A DNA stretch of 64,000 nucleotides from Paenibacillus oleatilyticus (GCF_018998565.1 NZ_JAHNZO010000011.1:1-64000); one strand, 5' to 3'. Positions 27,881 to 35,967 are shown, numbered from the stretch's first letter. The notes: generated by a model from the sequence alone, not told the origin. Translations and numbers: made by a program.

Positions 27881-27910
27881 TTGCTTTGCATAAATCAATC
27901 AGTGTATCAT
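27881..27910 (+). promoter_or_regulatory. Possible mntR promoter
   Basis: TTGCTT (27881-27886) and TATCAT (27905-27910) are separated by 18 bp, about 45 bp before the ATG of mntR. The match is moderate. Confidence 0.4.
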
Positions 27911-27953
27911 TAAATTACCGAGATTCGTCTATGGAACACGGGAGGAACGCGGA

Positions 27954-28376
27954 ATGGCTACGCCCAGTATGGAAGATTATTTGGAACGAATTTATAAATT
28001 AATCGATGAGAAAGGGTACGCGCGCGTTTCCGATATCGCCGAAGGACTCGAGGTCCATCCGTCTTCGGTGACGAAAATGATTCAGAAGCTCGACAAAGAC
28101 AACTACTTAATTTACGAAAAATACCGCGGTCTTGTGCTGACGTCGAAAGGGCAAAAGGTCGGCAAACGGCTGGTGGACCGCCATCATCTGCTGGAAGAAT
28201 TTTTGACGATGATCGGCGTATCGGATGAAAATATTTACAAGGACGTCGAGGGCATCGAGCATCACTTGAGCTGGGACTCCATCACCTGCATCGAGACGCT
28301 GGTTGAATATTTCAAGCGTGACGCCACCCGCGGCGAAGATTTGCTTGCCCTTAAGAAAGAGCTGGAAGAATCGTAA
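27954..28376 (+). CDS. mntR: Manganese transport regulator MntR (DtxR family)
   Basis: This encodes 140 residues; a GGGAGG site precedes the ATG. An N-terminal winged helix ([12 protein letters not shown], then [20 protein letters not shown]) is followed by the metal-binding dimerisation domain. The manganese ligands known in B. subtilis MntR are conserved: D8 and E11 at the N-terminus, the His in DRHHLLEEF, and the EGIEHHL cluster. It represses manganese uptake genes when manganese is bound. It starts the block mntR - patatin - yqhP-like - yqhQ - yqhR - aroQ - yqhT - efp that I recall in the same order in B. subtilis. Confidence 0.95.
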   Translation: MATPSMEDYLERIYKLIDEKGYARVSDIAEGLEVHPSSVTKMIQKLDKDNYLIYEKYRGLVLTSKGQKVGKRLVDRHHLLEEFLTMIGVSDENIYKDVEGIEHHLSWDSITCIETLVEYFKRDATRGEDLLALKKELEES

Positions 28377-28404
28377 GCCTCCGAGAATCGGGGGCTTTTT
28401 TTCT
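28375..28404 (+). terminator. Terminator of mntR
   Basis: AAGCCTCCGA (28375-28384) pairs with TCGGGGGCTT (28388-28397) with one G-T pair, followed by a T run. It overlaps the mntR stop codon. Confidence 0.8.
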
Positions 28405-28477
28405 TTCCCAGGCATAGGGACAATTCTTCGCCTCATACATACTCTTGGAGAGACTTTGCGGGAAGAGGGGATGCGGG

Positions 28478-29467
28478 GTGAGAATCAATGCGGTGTTTGA
28501 AGGCGGCGGCGTGAAAGGAATCGCGCTTGCGGGGGCCGTATCGGCGGTGGAACAGCTCGGACACTCGTTTCATCAGGTGGCGGGGACGTCCTCCGGGGCC
28601 ATCGTCGCCTCGTTGGTTGCGGCGGGATACCGTGCGAGCGAGCTGAAGGAGATTATCGAGGCCACAACTTTTCGCGCGTTCCTGCAGCGCTCCCGGATTT
28701 TCGATACGAAGCTGGTCGGCCCGTTGGCCCGTTTGTTTATCAAGAAAGGCCTTTATTCCGGAGAAGCGCTGGAGCATTGGATCCATAAGCTGCTGCTTGC
28801 CAAGGGCATCCGTACGTTCGGCGATCTGAAGCAAAATCAGCTCCGCATTATCGCCTCCGACATCTCCAGCCGCAAATTGCTCGTCCTGCCGGACGACATC
28901 GCCCATTACGGTATCGATCCCCGCCGGTTCATGATCGCAAAAGCCGTTCGGATGAGTACGTCGATTCCTTACTTCTTCGATCCGGTGATCATCCGCAAAT
29001 CGTTCGAGCACCGTCTGCCCGGAGAAAAATTCATCGACCAGTTCGTGTATATCGTGGATGGAGGACTGCTCAGCAACTTTCCGCTGTGGATCTTCGATTC
29101 GACGGAAGCTCCGCCAATCGATCAGATGATCCCGACCATCGGCTTCCAAATGGTAGGCCGCGGCACTGGGCAGCCGAACGCCATACACGGTCCGGTCAGC
29201 ATGATGCGGGCCTTGTTCTCGACGATGCTGGAGGCGCACGACGACCGCTATATCCAAGAGACGAACCGGTTCCGTACGGTCAAAATTCCGACGCTCGGCG
29301 TCAGCATCACCGATTTCGACATCTCGACCGAGCAGAGTCTGAAGCTGTTCGAATCGGGGCAGCGGGCGACGCATGCCTTTTTCGCGCATTGGAAGATGAC
29401 CGAGTACAAGCATAACTATTTGACCCACGTCTGCCGGGTTCCGAACCGCTATTCCAAGAAAGCTTGA
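28478..29467 (+). CDS. Patatin-like phospholipase (YqhO-type)
   Basis: This encodes 329 residues from a GTG at 28478, seven bases after AGAGGGG. The patatin fold is shown by the oxyanion motif EGGGVKGIALAGA, the nucleophile motif GTSSG and the Asp of the Ser-Asp dyad in DGGLLSNFPLW. Such enzymes hydrolyse acyl esters of phospholipids or related lipids in the cytoplasm or at the membrane. The position right after mntR matches yqhO of B. subtilis. The physiological substrate is unknown. An early start at 28445 was rejected for lack of a ribosome site. Confidence 0.88.
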   Translation: MRINAVFEGGGVKGIALAGAVSAVEQLGHSFHQVAGTSSGAIVASLVAAGYRASELKEIIEATTFRAFLQRSRIFDTKLVGPLARLFIKKGLYSGEALEHWIHKLLLAKGIRTFGDLKQNQLRIIASDISSRKLLVLPDDIAHYGIDPRRFMIAKAVRMSTSIPYFFDPVIIRKSFEHRLPGEKFIDQFVYIVDGGLLSNFPLWIFDSTEAPPIDQMIPTIGFQMVGRGTGQPNAIHGPVSMMRALFSTMLEAHDDRYIQETNRFRTVKIPTLGVSITDFDISTEQSLKLFESGQRATHAFFAHWKMTEYKHNYLTHVCRVPNRYSKKA

Positions 29468-29475
29468 AAAAACAA

Positions 29476-29510
29476 AAGCGGCAAGCGCTCTTGGGGAGAG
29501 GCTGCCGCTT
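29476..29510. terminator. Bidirectional terminator between the patatin and YqhP-like genes
   Basis: AAGCGGCA (29476-29483) pairs with TGCCGCTT (29503-29510). The minus-strand side is followed by a long T-rich run (TTTTGTTTTTTC), so it mainly ends the minus-strand transcript. Confidence 0.7.
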
Positions 29511-29532
29511 TAAAGGTATGACGAAATCTAAA

Positions 29533-29805
29533 TCAATGGTATTTGGGCGGCTCGTCCGAGCTGTCCTTGCTGCCTTGGATGACGCGGAACGTGGCATTGC
29601 GCCGCTTTCCTTTTTGAAACCGGGAGGAGGACGGCCGTTTCGGTTGTCTCCATCGGTTCGGCGGGAACTTGTACAGGAAGAAAATCACGCCGAATACGAG
29701 AATCGGGATAATAAAGGTGCCTGGATTAGAGAGAACACTAGCCAGTATCCCGATGGCGATCAAGCCGAAAATCACGTAAGCGACCGTGCTGTTGCGGTTT
29801 CTCAT
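29533..29805 (-). CDS. Small membrane protein (YqhP-like by position)
   Basis: This encodes 90 residues; GGAGGGG precedes the ATG. Two membrane spans (about residues 8-26 and 30-46) are followed by a basic, proline- and serine-rich cytoplasmic tail. By position between the patatin and YqhQ genes it corresponds to yqhP of B. subtilis; I cannot confirm sequence similarity from memory. Its function is unknown. The YqhQ gene lies directly upstream in the same orientation, with a 24-base gap. Confidence 0.65.
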   Translation of the reverse strand: MRNRNSTVAYVIFGLIAIGILASVLSNPGTFIIPILVFGVIFFLYKFPPNRWRQPKRPSSSRFQKGKRRNATFRVIQGSKDSSDEPPKYH

Positions 29806-29829
29806 GCAGTACCCCTCCTTGTCTTTATG

Positions 29830-30756
29830 TTAAATTTGCCGGTCGAGCTCCCGCATCCGGTTGAAGGAGGCAATGGATACTTCCACTTGGGAATCGTCCG
29901 GTTCTTTGGTCGTGAGCAATTGCAGCCACAGGCCGGGATAGCCGAGGAAACGAAGCACCGGAATGTCCCGCAGGCTGTTGGTAAACCGCAAAACTTCGTA
30001 GGACACGCCGATCACAAGCGGAAGCAGCACGATCCGTTGAATGATCCGCTCCAGAAACGAATCGTATTGAAAGAACGAGTAAATGACGACGCCCACGATG
30101 ACCGTAAAGACGATGAAGCTGCTGCCGCACCGGTAATGCAGCGTGCTGAACTTTTGCACATTTTGTACGGTCAGCTCCAGGCCCGCCTCGTAAGCGCTAA
30201 TAACTTTATGTTCGGCTCCGTGGTATTGAAATAAACGTTTGATCATCGGCGTAAGCGAAATAAAATAAATATACCCGACAAGCAAAATAATCTTGATCAA
30301 GCCTTCGATCAGGTTATGTCCGATCTGGTTCTGGAACAAACCTCCGAAGAGCATTTGCTCGATGGTCGGCGGAACAAGCGTAAACACGAACTTGCCGAAC
30401 AAAAAGGACAAAATCCCGACGACCGCCACCCCGAGAATCATGGAAATCCTGCCGGTCAGCGATTCCTTCTTCTCTTCCTTAACCACACCTTCTTCCTCGG
30501 CAAACACCTCCGCCGAAAAATTCAAGTGCTGCGCCCCTTTGGCGCTCGCTTCGACAATCCCGACAATCCCCCGGATCAACGGAATTTTCTTCAATGCCTG
30601 AACCCAGCCGATTTCTTTTCTGGGAACCTCAAGATAATGGATGGTATTATCTTTTCGGCGCACCGCCGTAACGTTCACCTTCTGGCCGGCAAACATGACG
30701 CCTTCAATCACGGCTTGGCCGCCGTAAACGGCCGTTGGTTGATTCTTTTCCGACAA
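29830..30756 (-). CDS. yqhQ: DUF1385 membrane protein YqhQ
   Basis: This encodes 308 residues from a TTG at 30756, with AGAAGGTG seven bases upstream; longer frames reach back to 30906 but lack a ribosome site. The conserved N-terminal block YGGQAVIEGVMFAG and a middle YHGAEHKVISAYE motif identify the DUF1385 family. There are about four to five membrane spans. I recall no established molecular function. The convergent-divergent layout with yqhR keeps the order known in B. subtilis. Confidence 0.85.
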   Translation of the reverse strand: MSEKNQPTAVYGGQAVIEGVMFAGQKVNVTAVRRKDNTIHYLEVPRKEIGWVQALKKIPLIRGIVGIVEASAKGAQHLNFSAEVFAEEEGVVKEEKKESLTGRISMILGVAVVGILSFLFGKFVFTLVPPTIEQMLFGGLFQNQIGHNLIEGLIKIILLVGYIYFISLTPMIKRLFQYHGAEHKVISAYEAGLELTVQNVQKFSTLHYRCGSSFIVFTVIVGVVIYSFFQYDSFLERIIQRIVLLPLVIGVSYEVLRFTNSLRDIPVLRFLGYPGLWLQLLTTKEPDDSQVEVSIASFNRMRELDRQI

Positions 30757-30904
30757 TACAATACACCTTCTTCTACTATGAATAAATAACGATGAATGAT
30801 GCCATATCTGTATTTTAGCGAATCCGCAGTCATATTGCCACTTGTTTATCGGTAGAACTTTTGCACATACTAGTGGATATCCGAAATCGAGGAGGGATTT
30901 GGGC

Positions 30905-31414
30905 ATGAATCGCCGAAGCGATAGGAAGTTTCGTACGAATCGGTGGAATTTCGCGGTATATATCGGTTTTTTTGCCGGATTGATCTGGGGCGGGGTTCAA
31001 ATGCTCGCCAACTATTTTCATTTTACTTCGCTATCGCCGGGATTTTTGCTCGAGCCCTTGTACAAGCATTCTTACTTGATGACATGGCGGGGATATTTGC
31101 TGGGGTGGCTGGCGTTTATCGCCCTGTCCGTCGTTGCCGCTATATTGTATACGATGTTATTCGCCAAAGCGTACGGTCCGTGGTATGGAGTCGGGTACGG
31201 CGTCGCCTGGTGGGCGTTCTTGTTCCTGCTGATCGGGCCGGTCACCGGAATGATGAACTGGATCGCTTATCTCGATCTGAACTCGGTGGTGACCCAAGCG
31301 TGCCTGTTCGTGCTATGGGGATTATTTATCGGTTATTCCATCAGCTTCGAATTTACGGACGAGCGGGAGCGGGAGCCGTTTGCCGACGGCCGGGACGAAC
31401 CGGAGCTAACATGA
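30905..31414 (+). CDS. yqhR: YqhR family membrane protein
   Basis: This encodes 169 residues from the ATG at 30905 (GAGGAGGG upstream). Four membrane spans with aromatic-rich segments (WNFAVYIGFFAGLIWGGVQM, AKAYGPWYGVGYGVAWWAFL) identify the conserved YqhR membrane protein of Bacillota. The C-terminus is acidic and cytoplasmic. The function is not known. It is divergent from yqhQ and upstream of aroQ in the conserved block. Confidence 0.8.
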   Translation: MNRRSDRKFRTNRWNFAVYIGFFAGLIWGGVQMLANYFHFTSLSPGFLLEPLYKHSYLMTWRGYLLGWLAFIALSVVAAILYTMLFAKAYGPWYGVGYGVAWWAFLFLLIGPVTGMMNWIAYLDLNSVVTQACLFVLWGLFIGYSISFEFTDEREREPFADGRDEPELT

Positions 31415-31514
31415 TTCCGCGCGGCTTGCAGACTATCCCCGGGTATGCGTAATTCGGACCGCCTAAACATTGGTAAAACCGCTTTATTTGGCCGCCTGAG
31501 CCCGCAAAAAAAAG

Positions 31515-31544
31515 TTCTCAAACCGGGGAAGGTTATGGTAAAAT
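31515..31544 (+). promoter_or_regulatory. Possible aroQ promoter
   Basis: TTCTCA (31515-31520) and TAAAAT (31539-31544) lie 18 bp apart, about 42 bp upstream of the aroQ start. The -35 match is weak. Confidence 0.35.
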
Positions 31545-31586
31545 GGCTAAGTGTGTGCGGATTTATCAGGTTGGGAGGTTTCACGG

Positions 31587-32033
31587 ATGAAGCACATTTT
31601 GTTGTTGAACGGGCCGAATTTGAACATGCTTGGCATCCGGGAGCCCGGCGTCTATGGAAGTCTGTCGCTTCAAGCGATAACGGACAGGCTGACCAAGCTG
31701 GCGGAGGAGCTCGGCGTCGGATTGGAGTGCTATCAGTCGAATCACGAGGGTGATCTGATCGACCGCATTCATGCCGCCTATGGGCAGAAAGCCGGAATCT
31801 TGTTCAATCCGGGAGCGTTCACGCACTACAGCTACGCAATCCGCGATGCCATCAGCGCTGTAGGCATCCCGACGGTTGAAGTACATATTTCGAACATTCA
31901 TAAAAGGGAAGCTTTCCGTCACGTATCGGTAATCGCCCCGGTAGCCGTGGGCCAAATCGCGGGTTTCGGCGCGAACAGCTACGAGCTGGGCTTGCGGGCG
32001 CTGGTCCAGTATATTGATAGCGCGGAGGGATAG
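31587..32033 (+). CDS. aroQ: Type II 3-dehydroquinate dehydratase
   Basis: This encodes 148 residues from the ATG at 31587, which has GGGAGG upstream. The family blocks are complete: [20 protein letters not shown] with catalytic Arg18 and Tyr23, [30 protein letters not shown], and [16 protein letters not shown] with the catalytic His. It converts 3-dehydroquinate to 3-dehydroshikimate in the shikimate pathway. It is followed after 3 bases by the aminopeptidase-like gene, so the two are co-transcribed, as in B. subtilis. Confidence 0.96.
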   Translation: MKHILLLNGPNLNMLGIREPGVYGSLSLQAITDRLTKLAEELGVGLECYQSNHEGDLIDRIHAAYGQKAGILFNPGAFTHYSYAIRDAISAVGIPTVEVHISNIHKREAFRHVSVIAPVAVGQIAGFGANSYELGLRALVQYIDSAEG

Positions 32034-32036
32034 CAA

Positions 32037-33110
32037 ATGCAGCAACAGCGAATCGGGCGGCTGCGTAGTCTTTTGGAACAAAAAGGCTTGCCGGCGCTGC
32101 TCATCACGAATGCGACGAACCGGAAATATATGACGGGCTTCACCGGATCGGCAGGCTACGTGCTTATTACGGCCGACCGGGCCGTACTGCTGACCGACTT
32201 TCGTTACGTGACACAGGCATCGGAGCAAGCGGCCGGCTACGAGATCATCGAGCATGGGCCCAAGGTCGTGGAATCGATTAACGATCTGCTTCGCAAGTGG
32301 GGCATAGCCAAGCTTGGCTTCGAGCAAACCGACCTCAGCTACGGCACTTACAGCAGTTATGCCGAAGCACTCGGGGGAATTGAATTCGCGCCGACCGGAG
32401 GACTGGTCGAATCGCTTCGCATGATCAAGGACGATGGGGAAATCGCCGTCATGCAGCAGGCGGCCGATCTGGCGGACCGTGCGTTTGTCCACGTTCTCGG
32501 GCTGTTGAAGTCCGGGGTCAAAGAGCTGGACATTTCGCTCGAAATCGAGATGTTTGTGCGCAAGCATGGCGCCGCTTCGACTTCGTTCGAAACGATCGTC
32601 GCTTCCGGCGAACGCTCTGCGCTGCCGCACGGCAAAGCCAGCGACAAAATTATCGGGACCGGCGAATTTGTAACGCTCGATTTCGGAGCCTATTACAAAA
32701 GCTACTGTTCCGACATTACCCGTACGGTCATCGTCGGTACGCCGACGGATAAACACCGCGACATCTACAAGATCGTTCTCGAAGCGCAAATGGAAGCGAT
32801 CGAGCGAATCAAGCCGGGCATGACCGGCAAGGAAGCGGATGCCGTCGCACGCGATATCATCAAGCGTTACGGTTACGGCGATCATTTCGGCCACGGCACC
32901 GGTCACGGGCTCGGGATGGAAGTTCACGAAGCGCCGCGGCTGTCGGTGCAGGGCGATGTTGTACTGGCCCCAGGCATGGTGGTTACCGTGGAACCCGGCA
33001 TTTATTTGCCAGGCTTCGGCGGCGTCCGGATCGAGGACGATATCGTCATCACGGAAACAGGCAATCGGAGGTTAACACAATCCAGCAAAGACTTGATTGT
33101 GATACCATAA
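32037..33110 (+). CDS. yqhT: M24-family Xaa-Pro peptidase YqhT
   Basis: This encodes 357 residues. An N-terminal creatinase-type domain (1-125) is followed by the pita-bread metallopeptidase domain. The five metal ligands are visible: the two Asp in LDFGAYYKSYCSDITRT, His in HGTGHGLGMEVHEAP, and Glu in VTVEPGIYLPG and RIEDDIVIT. It removes N-terminal residues before proline or acts on Xaa-Pro dipeptides in the cytoplasm. It is placed between aroQ and efp as in B. subtilis. Confidence 0.93.
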   Translation: MQQQRIGRLRSLLEQKGLPALLITNATNRKYMTGFTGSAGYVLITADRAVLLTDFRYVTQASEQAAGYEIIEHGPKVVESINDLLRKWGIAKLGFEQTDLSYGTYSSYAEALGGIEFAPTGGLVESLRMIKDDGEIAVMQQAADLADRAFVHVLGLLKSGVKELDISLEIEMFVRKHGAASTSFETIVASGERSALPHGKASDKIIGTGEFVTLDFGAYYKSYCSDITRTVIVGTPTDKHRDIYKIVLEAQMEAIERIKPGMTGKEADAVARDIIKRYGYGDHFGHGTGHGLGMEVHEAPRLSVQGDVVLAPGMVVTVEPGIYLPGFGGVRIEDDIVITETGNRRLTQSSKDLIVIP

Positions 33111-33234
33111 CTTGATGCAACTTGGTAGCGGCACAAACCAAGGCGAAGCAAGGATAAGTCCGGATGATCCGGAGACTGATTCTTACAAGGCTTGAGGCAC
33201 TGTCGTCTGCTCACATTTTAGGGAGGTTTTTGTA

Positions 33235-33792
33235 GTGATTTCAGTTAACGATTTTAAAACAGGCTTAACCATTGAAGTAGACGGCGATTTGTTCACCGTT
33301 ATCGATTTCCAGCACGTTAAACCGGGTAAAGGCGCTGCCTTCGTCCGTTCCAAGCTGAAAAACCTGCGCAACGGCAACACCGTAGAGCGTACGTTCCGCG
33401 CCGGTGAGAACGTGAGCCGCGCTCACATCGAAAACCGTCAAATGCAGTACCTGTATGCCAGCGGTAAAGAGCATACGTTTATGGATACGGAATCGTTCGA
33501 CCAAATCAACCTGGAAGATAAGCAAATCAAGTGGGAACTGAACTTCCTGAAAGAAAACATGAACATCAACATCATGAGCTACCAAGGCGAGATCCTCGGG
33601 ATCAACCTGCCGAACAGCGTTGAGCTGAAAGTCATCGAAACCGAGCCGGGCATCAAAGGCAACACGGCGCAAGGCGCGACCAAGAACGCGAAAGTCGAAA
33701 CCGGCTTGAATGTTCAAGTGCCGCTCTTCATCAACGAAGGCGACGTGCTCTTGATCGACACCCGCGAGGGCCAATACATCTCCCGCGCTTAA
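33235..33792 (+). CDS. efp: Elongation factor P
   Basis: This encodes 185 residues, full length, from a GTG with AGGGAGG upstream. The KOW-like domain I carries the loop [12 protein letters not shown], whose lysine at the tip (about K32) is the site that is post-translationally modified in Bacillota. Two OB domains follow; the C-terminal block SRA ends the protein. EF-P rescues ribosomes stalled on polyproline stretches. It is the last gene of the conserved mntR-efp block and ends at a strong terminator, after which base composition drops sharply to AT-rich. Confidence 0.96.
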   Translation: MISVNDFKTGLTIEVDGDLFTVIDFQHVKPGKGAAFVRSKLKNLRNGNTVERTFRAGENVSRAHIENRQMQYLYASGKEHTFMDTESFDQINLEDKQIKWELNFLKENMNINIMSYQGEILGINLPNSVELKVIETEPGIKGNTAQGATKNAKVETGLNVQVPLFINEGDVLLIDTREGQYISRA

Positions 33793-33805
33793 TCTGAGCG
33801 GTGGA

Positions 33806-33846
33806 AAATCCTTACCTTTCTTCGAAGAGGTAAGGATTTTTTTGTT
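33806..33846 (+). terminator. Terminator of efp
   Basis: AAATCCTTACCT (33806-33817) pairs with AGGTAAGGATTT (33828-33839), followed by T-rich sequence. Confidence 0.9.
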
Positions 33847-33940
33847 TAAGGGAAAGGAGGGGAAAGTATTCCTTGTAGCTGCTTTGATTACCTTAATTGT
33901 TGGAATATTGAAAGCAAAGAATAACAAGCATAACAGGTGA
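33842..33940 (+). CDS. Possible 32-residue membrane peptide
   Basis: An open frame starting at a TTG (33842) encodes 32 residues with one hydrophobic stretch (VFLVAALITLIVGILKA) flanked by lysines, then a basic tail. An AAAGGAGGGG sequence lies inside the frame with no suitable start codon behind it, so the reading is uncertain. It may be a chance frame or the remnant of a small membrane peptide. Confidence 0.2.
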   Translation: MFKGKEGKVFLVAALITLIVGILKAKNNKHNR

Positions 33941-34000
33941 TTAAGAGGGATTATAATAAATAACCTAACTAAAAGCTTACTCTTCTAAGAAATACTAAAT

Positions 34001-34069
34001 ATGCTGGGCATATGCTCAGCATGTTGGTTTTGACAGCAAATGTATGGCGGCAAATTATGCCGCTTTTTT
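34001..34069 (+). other. 22-bp palindrome followed by an isolated terminator
   Basis: ATGCTGGGCATATGCTCAGCAT (34001-34022) is palindromic except for one base pair. Further on, GCGGC (34047-34051) pairs with GCCGC (34059-34063) before TTTTTT, a terminator with no recognised gene in front. Apart from the doubtful 32-residue frame, 33793-34170 holds no gene I can support. Confidence 0.5.
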
Positions 34070-34170
34070 CTTTAGTCATCCGAGGTAATTACATAAGTCA
34101 GGTAGCGCTTAATTTGCTATTTGGACCTTAAACCCTTGATCAGCTCGAACCGGATTTTAAGTAAAACAAA

Positions 34171-34344
34171 TTAATCGTTTAATTGAATAGTTCCGTTTTC
34201 TTTTTCGTATTTGTCAATATGTTGCTCGATTAAATATTCAATTTGCATTGCGATGGATCGTTTATTTTTCTCTGCTATAATTTTGATTTTTTGAAAATTA
34301 TTTTCATTAAGCCGCAATGTGAACACTTTTTTATTGGTTGTCAT
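34171..34344 (-). CDS. Ribbon-helix-helix transcriptional regulator (Arc/MetJ-like)
   Basis: This encodes 57 residues; AAGGAG precedes the ATG at 34344. The N-terminal strand KVFTLRLNE has the alternating pattern that reads DNA in ribbon-helix-helix proteins; helix A (NFQKIKIIAEKNKRS) and helix B (IAMQIEYLIEQHIDKYEKE) follow. It would act as a dimeric DNA-binding repressor. Three copies of AGTGATNTCACT lie in the region between it and the divergent gene at 34491, two of them overlapping the promoters, which strongly suggests that it controls both genes. No toxin partner is recognised. Confidence 0.75.
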   Translation of the reverse strand: MTTNKKVFTLRLNENNFQKIKIIAEKNKRSIAMQIEYLIEQHIDKYEKENGTIQLND

Positions 34345-34363
34345 AAATTGATAACTCCTTCAA

Positions 34364-34381
34364 AGTGATTTCACTATTATA
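34364..34381 (-). promoter_or_regulatory. Operator 1 and -10 of the RHH gene
   Basis: AGTGATTTCACT (34364-34375) is a 12-bp palindrome. Directly next to it, on the minus strand, TGTTATAAT gives an extended -10 box (TATAAT at 34381-34376), so a bound repressor would block the RHH gene. Confidence 0.65.
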
Positions 34382-34412
34382 ACATTTTGATTTCATACTA
34401 TATACATTCATA

Positions 34413-34440
34413 TTGACATCTTAGTGATATCACTTATACA
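34413..34440 (+). promoter_or_regulatory. Promoter of the 94-residue protein gene with operator 2 in the spacer
   Basis: TTGACA (34413-34418) and TATACA (34435-34440) are 16 bp apart. The palindrome AGTGATATCACT (34423-34434) fills the spacer, the classical place for a repressor site. Confidence 0.7.
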
Positions 34441-34461
34441 ATGGAAGTATAATGAATTCAA

Positions 34462-34473
34462 AGTGATGTCACT
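34462..34473. promoter_or_regulatory. Operator 3 (AGTGATGTCACT)
   Basis: This is the third copy of the palindrome, located between the -10 box and the ribosome site of the gene at 34491. Centres of copies 2 and 3 are 39 bp apart; copies 1 and 2 are 59 bp apart. Confidence 0.65.
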
Positions 34474-34490
34474 AGATGGGGGGAAGCTTG

Positions 34491-34775
34491 ATGTTGACGA
34501 ATCTAAATTCTAGTTTGAATGATTATGTTATGAGGCGGATCGAAGAAATTATACATACTATTTTGCTGAATCATATTGTCTACCGGGAATTATCTGATGA
34601 GCTTAGTTATACATTGCGTGAGCTTATTGAGAGGGTACCGGAGAACTGTAAACCTCTACTGTACGAATATAAAGAAAGGGAACACGAACAAACGGTGATA
34701 GCATTAGAAGCTATGTACAAACAAGGCTTTATGGATGGGGTATTTTTGAATAAGGAAATACTTAAAGGGAATTAG
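34491..34775 (+). CDS. Small helical protein of unknown function, RHH-controlled
   Basis: This encodes 94 residues from the ATG at 34491, with GGGGGGAA upstream. It is predicted to be nearly all helical, rich in Glu, Arg and Leu, with no signal peptide or membrane span. A segment ELIERVPENCKPLLYEYKE followed by ALEAMYKQGFMDGVFLNKEI recurs, diverged, in a decayed frame on the opposite strand at 34875-35084, so there is a small family of such proteins. The three AGTGATNTCACT palindromes in front suggest repression by the divergent ribbon-helix-helix protein. I do not recognise the family. Confidence 0.65.
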   Translation: MLTNLNSSLNDYVMRRIEEIIHTILLNHIVYRELSDELSYTLRELIERVPENCKPLLYEYKEREHEQTVIALEAMYKQGFMDGVFLNKEILKGN

Positions 34776-34874
34776 TTAATATATTTATGCGCTATTTCGA
34801 AAAGCTAGTTCTGACTTCCAGGTAAATAATCTTCAGCAAGTCTTAATTAACATAAGAACAATTAAATCCGACGT

Positions 34875-35084
34875 TCAACTGCCGGACAATATTCTACTTA
34901 AAGAAACTCTGTCTTTTAGGCCTTGCTCATACATGATAGTTTCTGCGAGCCCTTGCAGGATATTGGATTTGTATTCATATTCACACAGCAGCATTTTGGA
35001 ATCATCGGGCAATTGAGTGTAGATATCTTTAAATAGCTTAATGCAATAGCTGAGAACACGAAAATAATTTTGATAAATTAAATT
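34875..35084 (-). pseudogene. Decayed inverted paralogue of the 34491 gene
   Basis: On the minus strand a frame ending with TGA at 34877-34875 encodes DIYTQLPDDSKMLLCEYEYK and then AETIMYEQGLKDRVSLSRIL. This aligns well with the C-terminal two thirds of the protein at 34491 (ELIERVPENCKPLLYEYKE... ALEAMYKQGFMDGVFLNKEI). It has no start codon before an in-frame stop upstream, so the 5' end is lost. It faces the intact gene tail to tail. Confidence 0.6.
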
Positions 35085-35133
35085 TTAATGGCTATAATTG
35101 AAGAAAAGTTTAGATTGTTGAAAGGATAACAAG

Positions 35134-35346
35134 ATGTTAAGCTACAAACCGTTACAGAAATTACTGATCGATCGAGATATAAAAAAGCAAGAATTAATGA
35201 AGAAGACAGGGATTTCATCTGCGACCATGGCGAAATTGAACACCAACGAGTATGTATCATTAGAGGTAATCGATAAAATTTGTGCAGCGTTGAATTGTCA
35301 GCCCGGAGAGTTGTTGGAATATATAGTTGAAGAAGCAAAGAAGTAA
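35134..35346 (+). CDS. XRE-family helix-turn-helix regulator
   Basis: This encodes 70 residues; AAAGGA precedes the ATG. It is a stand-alone Cro/CI-type helix-turn-helix domain (KPLQKLLIDRDIKKQELMKK, then GISSATMAKL and VIDKICAALNCQPGELLEYI), similar in build to YozG-type small regulators. It is likely a dimeric DNA-binding protein without a ligand domain. The DinB-type gene follows after 31 bases in the same orientation and may be its target. Confidence 0.85.
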   Translation: MLSYKPLQKLLIDRDIKKQELMKKTGISSATMAKLNTNEYVSLEVIDKICAALNCQPGELLEYIVEEAKK

Positions 35347-35377
35347 GTAAGATTTTTCGGAGGAGGTTAATCAGAAG

Positions 35378-35908
35378 ATGAATGAAAACATTTTGCGGTA
35401 TCCAATCGGCCAGTTTAACCCGGTGACGACTACGACAGATGAGGAACGTAAGAGTTACACGAAAGAAATTGCAGATATTGTTCCTTCTCTGCGGAAGATT
35501 GTGGGAGACTTCAATGAGGGTCAGCTTCAAACCCCGTACCGTTCCGGTGGTTGGACGGTGCAGCAGGTGGTTCACCACATGGCCGATAACGATGTCAACG
35601 CCTACCTTAGATTAAAGCGAGCTTTAACCGAAGATGAGCCTATGGCCAGTTCTTATCGCCCTAATTTATGGGCAGAGCTTAGCGATTATAAGGATACTCC
35701 AATAGAAATCTCCTTGGGACTTTTAGAGGCGCTTCATCATCGACTAATCAATACAATTCACGGCCTGAAATCAGCCGATTATGATAGAAGATTCAATACC
35801 GAGGTCCTTGGCTGGATCACCGTGGATGTCGCGATTCAAAGATTCATTTGGCATAACAAGCATCATACTTCCCATATTCAATCTTTAGCACAACGAATGA
35901 ACTGGTGA
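35378..35908 (+). CDS. DinB/YfiT-family metal-dependent (bacillithiol-type) transferase
   Basis: This encodes 176 residues; GGAGGAGG lies upstream. The four-helix DinB fold carries three histidine metal ligands: one in WTVQQVVHHMADND and two in FIWHNKHHTSHI. It closely matches the YfiT group, whose members bind nickel or zinc and are proposed bacillithiol S-transferases that detoxify electrophiles. The start of the next frame overlaps its stop, but the preferred start of the following gene is 60 bases later. Confidence 0.85.
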   Translation: MNENILRYPIGQFNPVTTTTDEERKSYTKEIADIVPSLRKIVGDFNEGQLQTPYRSGGWTVQQVVHHMADNDVNAYLRLKRALTEDEPMASSYRPNLWAELSDYKDTPIEISLGLLEALHHRLINTIHGLKSADYDRRFNTEVLGWITVDVAIQRFIWHNKHHTSHIQSLAQRMNW

Positions 35909-35967
35909 AAAATGGATGTTTCACAAACGGAATAGGGAAGTGCAATATTACACCGAGGATGAGTCCC

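Noticed and set aside
27712..27953. SigG promoter for splB
   Set aside because: A CATCCTA resembling a SigG -10 exists on the minus strand, but no -35 lies at the right distance.
31581..32927. A 448-codon minus-strand frame across aroQ and yqhT
   Set aside because: It spans two firmly identified genes on the other strand and shows no motif.
33842..33940. Firm call of a 32-residue membrane peptide
   Set aside because: Kept only as a low-confidence feature, because the best ribosome site has no start codon behind it and the only start lies in the efp terminator.
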